From Nostoc sp. KVJ20 (lineage in GTDB: Bacteria; Cyanobacteriota; Cyanobacteriia; Cyanobacteriales; Nostocaceae), in contig NZ_KV757632.1 of NCBI RefSeq assembly GCF_001712795.1, forward strand, positions 1 to 64,000: a stretch of 64,000 nt of DNA, read 5' to 3'. How positions within the stretch are numbered: position 1 is the stretch's first letter; every line of letters starts with the position of its first letter. The notes beneath the pieces are model-generated. The model saw only the letters and a list, made by a program, of their open reading frames with translations, searched no databases and was not told where the DNA came from. Positions 62,410 to 64,000 of the stretch are shown here, piece by piece. A program made the translations under genes and the position numbers.

Positions 62410-62637
62410 ATGCGTGCTGCCATTTCACTTTTAGTATCGAGTCTGGTGTTCGGCCCCTTAGCTTCTAACTGCCAAGCAATGGTCAATCACTTATCAACAG
62501 CGCTGCCTTCCACGCCTACTTCGGAACAGTGGCTCTCGGCGGCATCTGAACAAAATCCAGATGATGCGCCACGTCATCGCGGTAGTGGGCGTAGAGAAGT
62601 GACACAAAAATTCCGAAATATCTATGCTGTGGTTTAA
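62410..62637 (+). CDS. patX: PatX-type heterocyst-inhibition signal precursor
   Basis: A 75-residue protein: signal-peptide-like start (MRAAISLLVSSLVFGPLAS, with cleavage near NCQA), polar mid-part, then DDAPRH-RGSGR-REV with the pentapeptide at residues 57-61 (62578-62592). RGSGR is the active core of PatS and HetN, which bind HetR and block differentiation. A precursor with signal peptide and a mid-to-C-terminal HRGSGR is the layout described for PatX in heterocystous species. HetR is encoded 11 kb away. There is no close Shine-Dalgarno; ATG at 62410 is the first start after an in-frame stop, so the start is not in doubt. Confidence 0.9.
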   Translation: MRAAISLLVSSLVFGPLASNCQAMVNHLSTALPSTPTSEQWLSAASEQNPDDAPRHRGSGRREVTQKFRNIYAVV

Positions 62638-63525
62638 CTACTGTAGGGTAATGCCTTTTTTATTAAAGGAACAATTACCAGAAAACAGGATGTTATGCTA
62701 ACATCTTTTACACAGCTTTTCTGACAGAGATATATACAGTTGACACACGAAAATCTTCAGCGATCGCTTAGTATTTCAACTGCAAGCTTTGTATATATAG
62801 TTGGCATCAATCCTGCCGATCAAAACGCAAATCAAATTCAGTGCCTTGATCAACAGCATTACCAACTCCTCAAAAGCTACACAACTGTTGCTCATATTCT
62901 TGGGAAGCTCTGCGTCTCAATCCTCAATTGTTCTAGAAATAGATGTAATTTAGGCTATCAGTTAATCTAAAGCACATCTAATTCAGACATTTTGCTTGTT
63001 GAGGAAACAGTCTTAAGGCAACTTCACTTTATTCCCCAATAGTTTTTTTTCTTAATATATTGCCTAGCTGGTTATCTACATCAGCAAGTAATTGATCTTC
63101 GCTCCGACGCCTGTTTAGCGTCCTTTGCCGAAGCATACAATCTCTTTCCTTTCATCTGATCTGAACTAGCGCGTGGATTCACACAAGTAATATAAGTTTA
63201 TTGCACTTGGCAACAAATCTTACTATTCCTGACCTACTCTTGCACTCTGGTTCCTTCTTCCCGCAGATAGCTCCCAACAAAATAAATATTAAGAAGGATC
63301 TGCTAGATCATCTTAGTTACTTTAATTATTCTACACCCAAGGCCAGATGCAAAATTTTGCATCTGGCCTTTTTAGATAAATTTTACTTAAAGAAAAGCGA
63401 GTGGGGAGATGAGGAAGAAGCAGGAGAGTAGGGGGTAGGGGGCAAGGAGGAGAATAAAAAATTACCTCTTTCTCCTCTGCTCCCTGCCCCTCTGCCTCTT
63501 TTCAATGCCCAATGGCCATTCCCTT
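62638..63525. other. Intergenic region with terminator and STRR
   Basis: Nearly 0.9 kb without a convincing gene. The frame 62740-62970 (76 residues, TTG start) and 63201-63431 were not accepted. Holds a strong terminator (63339-63373) and an STRR pair at about 63400-63515 (GGAGATGAGGAAGAAGC and CTCCTCTGCTCCCTGCC arms). Confidence 0.6.
63339..63373. terminator. Rho-independent terminator-like palindrome
   Basis: AAGGCCAGATGCAAAA and TTTTGCATCTGGCCTT form a perfect 32-bp palindrome; TTTTT follows on the + strand and AAAAA-type symmetry is weaker on the other. It can end the patX-side transcript. Confidence 0.75.
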
Positions 63526-64000
63526 TTAAACTGTTGTTTTCTTGCTCTTATTTTCTCTTCCCTGAATGCCATTGAGGAACATTGGCACAAACTTCTCGAT
63601 AAACGTCTGTGGATCGCGCTGCCAAGCTTTTTGTGCAGCCTGAATCCTAGTAAATTGCAACTCAGGCGCTAGCAAAGTCTGGGGTAAGCGTTCCATCAAG
63701 TATTGGGGACGTTGCCAAAGTGGCATGGTATTTGCCACTTCCACCAAGTTGGCAACTCGCCGTAGTTCTGCGCCCAAAGTGATATCCATTCCTGATTCAA
63801 ATGCTGCTTGTTCAATTGCGGTATATTTTCGCTTGGCTTGCTCTACTTTTTGCTGATGTTCTGGACTCTTACGCGCAAGTTCTCCTAGCCAACGATTACC
63901 CCAGCGCACGTGTCCCACTTCCTCTGGGAGAATTTTTTCAATCGTTTCCCGAATTTTGATGTTTTCTGCCGTTTGTGCCCCTTGCTTAAGTGCATAAATG
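63526..64000 (-). CDS. DUF455-type ferritin-like protein, partial
   Basis: The C-terminal 157 or so residues of a protein whose 5' end lies beyond the right edge. The frame is open to position 64000 (YALKQGAQTAENIKIRETIE in part). The segment ILPEEVGHVRWGNRWLGEL resembles the E...EVGH...GNRW metal-ligand helix of DUF455 ferritin-like domains, which bind a di-iron centre. The GTG at 63918 is internal and not the start. It ends NGIQGRENKSKKTTV. No function is established for the family. Confidence 0.75.
   Translation of the reverse strand, partial: IYALKQGAQTAENIKIRETIEKILPEEVGHVRWGNRWLGELARKSPEHQQKVEQAKRKYTAIEQAAFESGMDITLGAELRRVANLVEVANTMPLWQRPQYLMERLPQTLLAPELQFTRIQAAQKAWQRDPQTFIEKFVPMFLNGIQGRENKSKKTTV

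Noticed and set aside
62740..62970. 76-codon frame downstream of patX
   Set aside because: TTG start without ribosome site, no domain-like sequence and a high proportion of Asn/Cys; likely chance.
63201..63431. 76-codon frame before the DUF455 gene
   Set aside because: It runs through the terminator palindrome and into an STRR block.
1..64000. tRNA, rRNA, tmRNA and RNase P RNA genes
   Set aside because: Looked for GGTTCGAATC-type T-arms and conserved rRNA or RNase P segments by eye; none found. A covariance-model scan would be decisive.

Overview
The window comes from a heterocyst-forming filamentous cyanobacterium of the Nostoc/Anabaena group. It carries a full-length hetR whose functional residues sit at their published positions, a signal-peptide protein with an RGSGR pentapeptide that matches PatX, a desC-desA-desB desaturase cluster, a high-light-inducible protein, many HIP1 octamers (GCGATCGC) and abundant short tandemly repeated (STRR) heptamers. 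No rRNA, tRNA, CRISPR array, prophage or intact transposase was found. Both window edges look like ordinary chromosome, and the last gene runs off the right end.

Layout. 0.2-6 kb: a cyclase/aldehyde dehydrogenase pair and a large PAS/GAF hybrid sensor kinase. 7-15 kb: a dynamin-like GTPase, a DUF2887/Rpn-type nuclease with a duplicated tail fragment, a giant Hsp70/actin-fold ATPase and an unrecognised 363-residue protein. The GTPase and ATPase resemble the SrfC and SrfB proteins of the enterobacterial srfABC locus, and this module is the best candidate for an undescribed system here. 15-25 kb: Hlip, cytochrome b, a small RHH-like protein overlapping a DNA adenine methylase, trpD, a retropepsin-like lipoprotein, carA, a STAS anti-sigma antagonist with no normal start codon, Mini-RNase III, an SpoU-type rRNA methyltransferase and a DUF1816 protein. 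25-31 kb: a hydrolase/PLP-enzyme operon divergent from desC-desA-desB. 32-40 kb: an NYN protein, a two-component pair, a divergent SucC/SucD-like pair lacking the catalytic phosphohistidine, a membrane-anchored coiled-coil protein and a small Cys-tailed peptide that looks like a RiPP precursor. 41-50 kb: a TpsA-type exoprotein, a hypothetical regulator, moaA, rpsD, a secreted Cys-repeat protein and a TIGR03032 protein. 50-64 kb: hetR with a long non-coding flank, a coiled-coil/EamA fusion, a PiT phosphate transporter, an alcohol dehydrogenase, a HTH/PIN module, an FAD oxidoreductase, patX and a partial DUF455 ferritin-like gene.

How genes work together. HetR is the master activator of heterocyst differentiation. 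PatX is thought to yield an RGSGR peptide that binds HetR and laterally inhibits neighbours, so both ends of this patterning circuit lie within 12 kb. A TCCGGA element with a possible -10 box precedes patX. DesC, DesA and DesB act in series (delta-9, delta-12, omega-3) on membrane lipids.

Repeats shape the window strongly. Heptameric STRR blocks, usually built as a G-rich arm followed by a C-rich arm, sit between genes and also in frame inside four proteins (sensor kinase, TrpD, PiT transporter and the 589-residue membrane protein). There is a 103-bp MITE-like element in two copies with perfect 10-bp terminal inverted repeats, a 165-bp multi-hairpin repeat in two opposite copies, and two candidate solo right ends of IS200/IS605-type elements. 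All functional names rest on motif recognition and recall of families; no database search was run.
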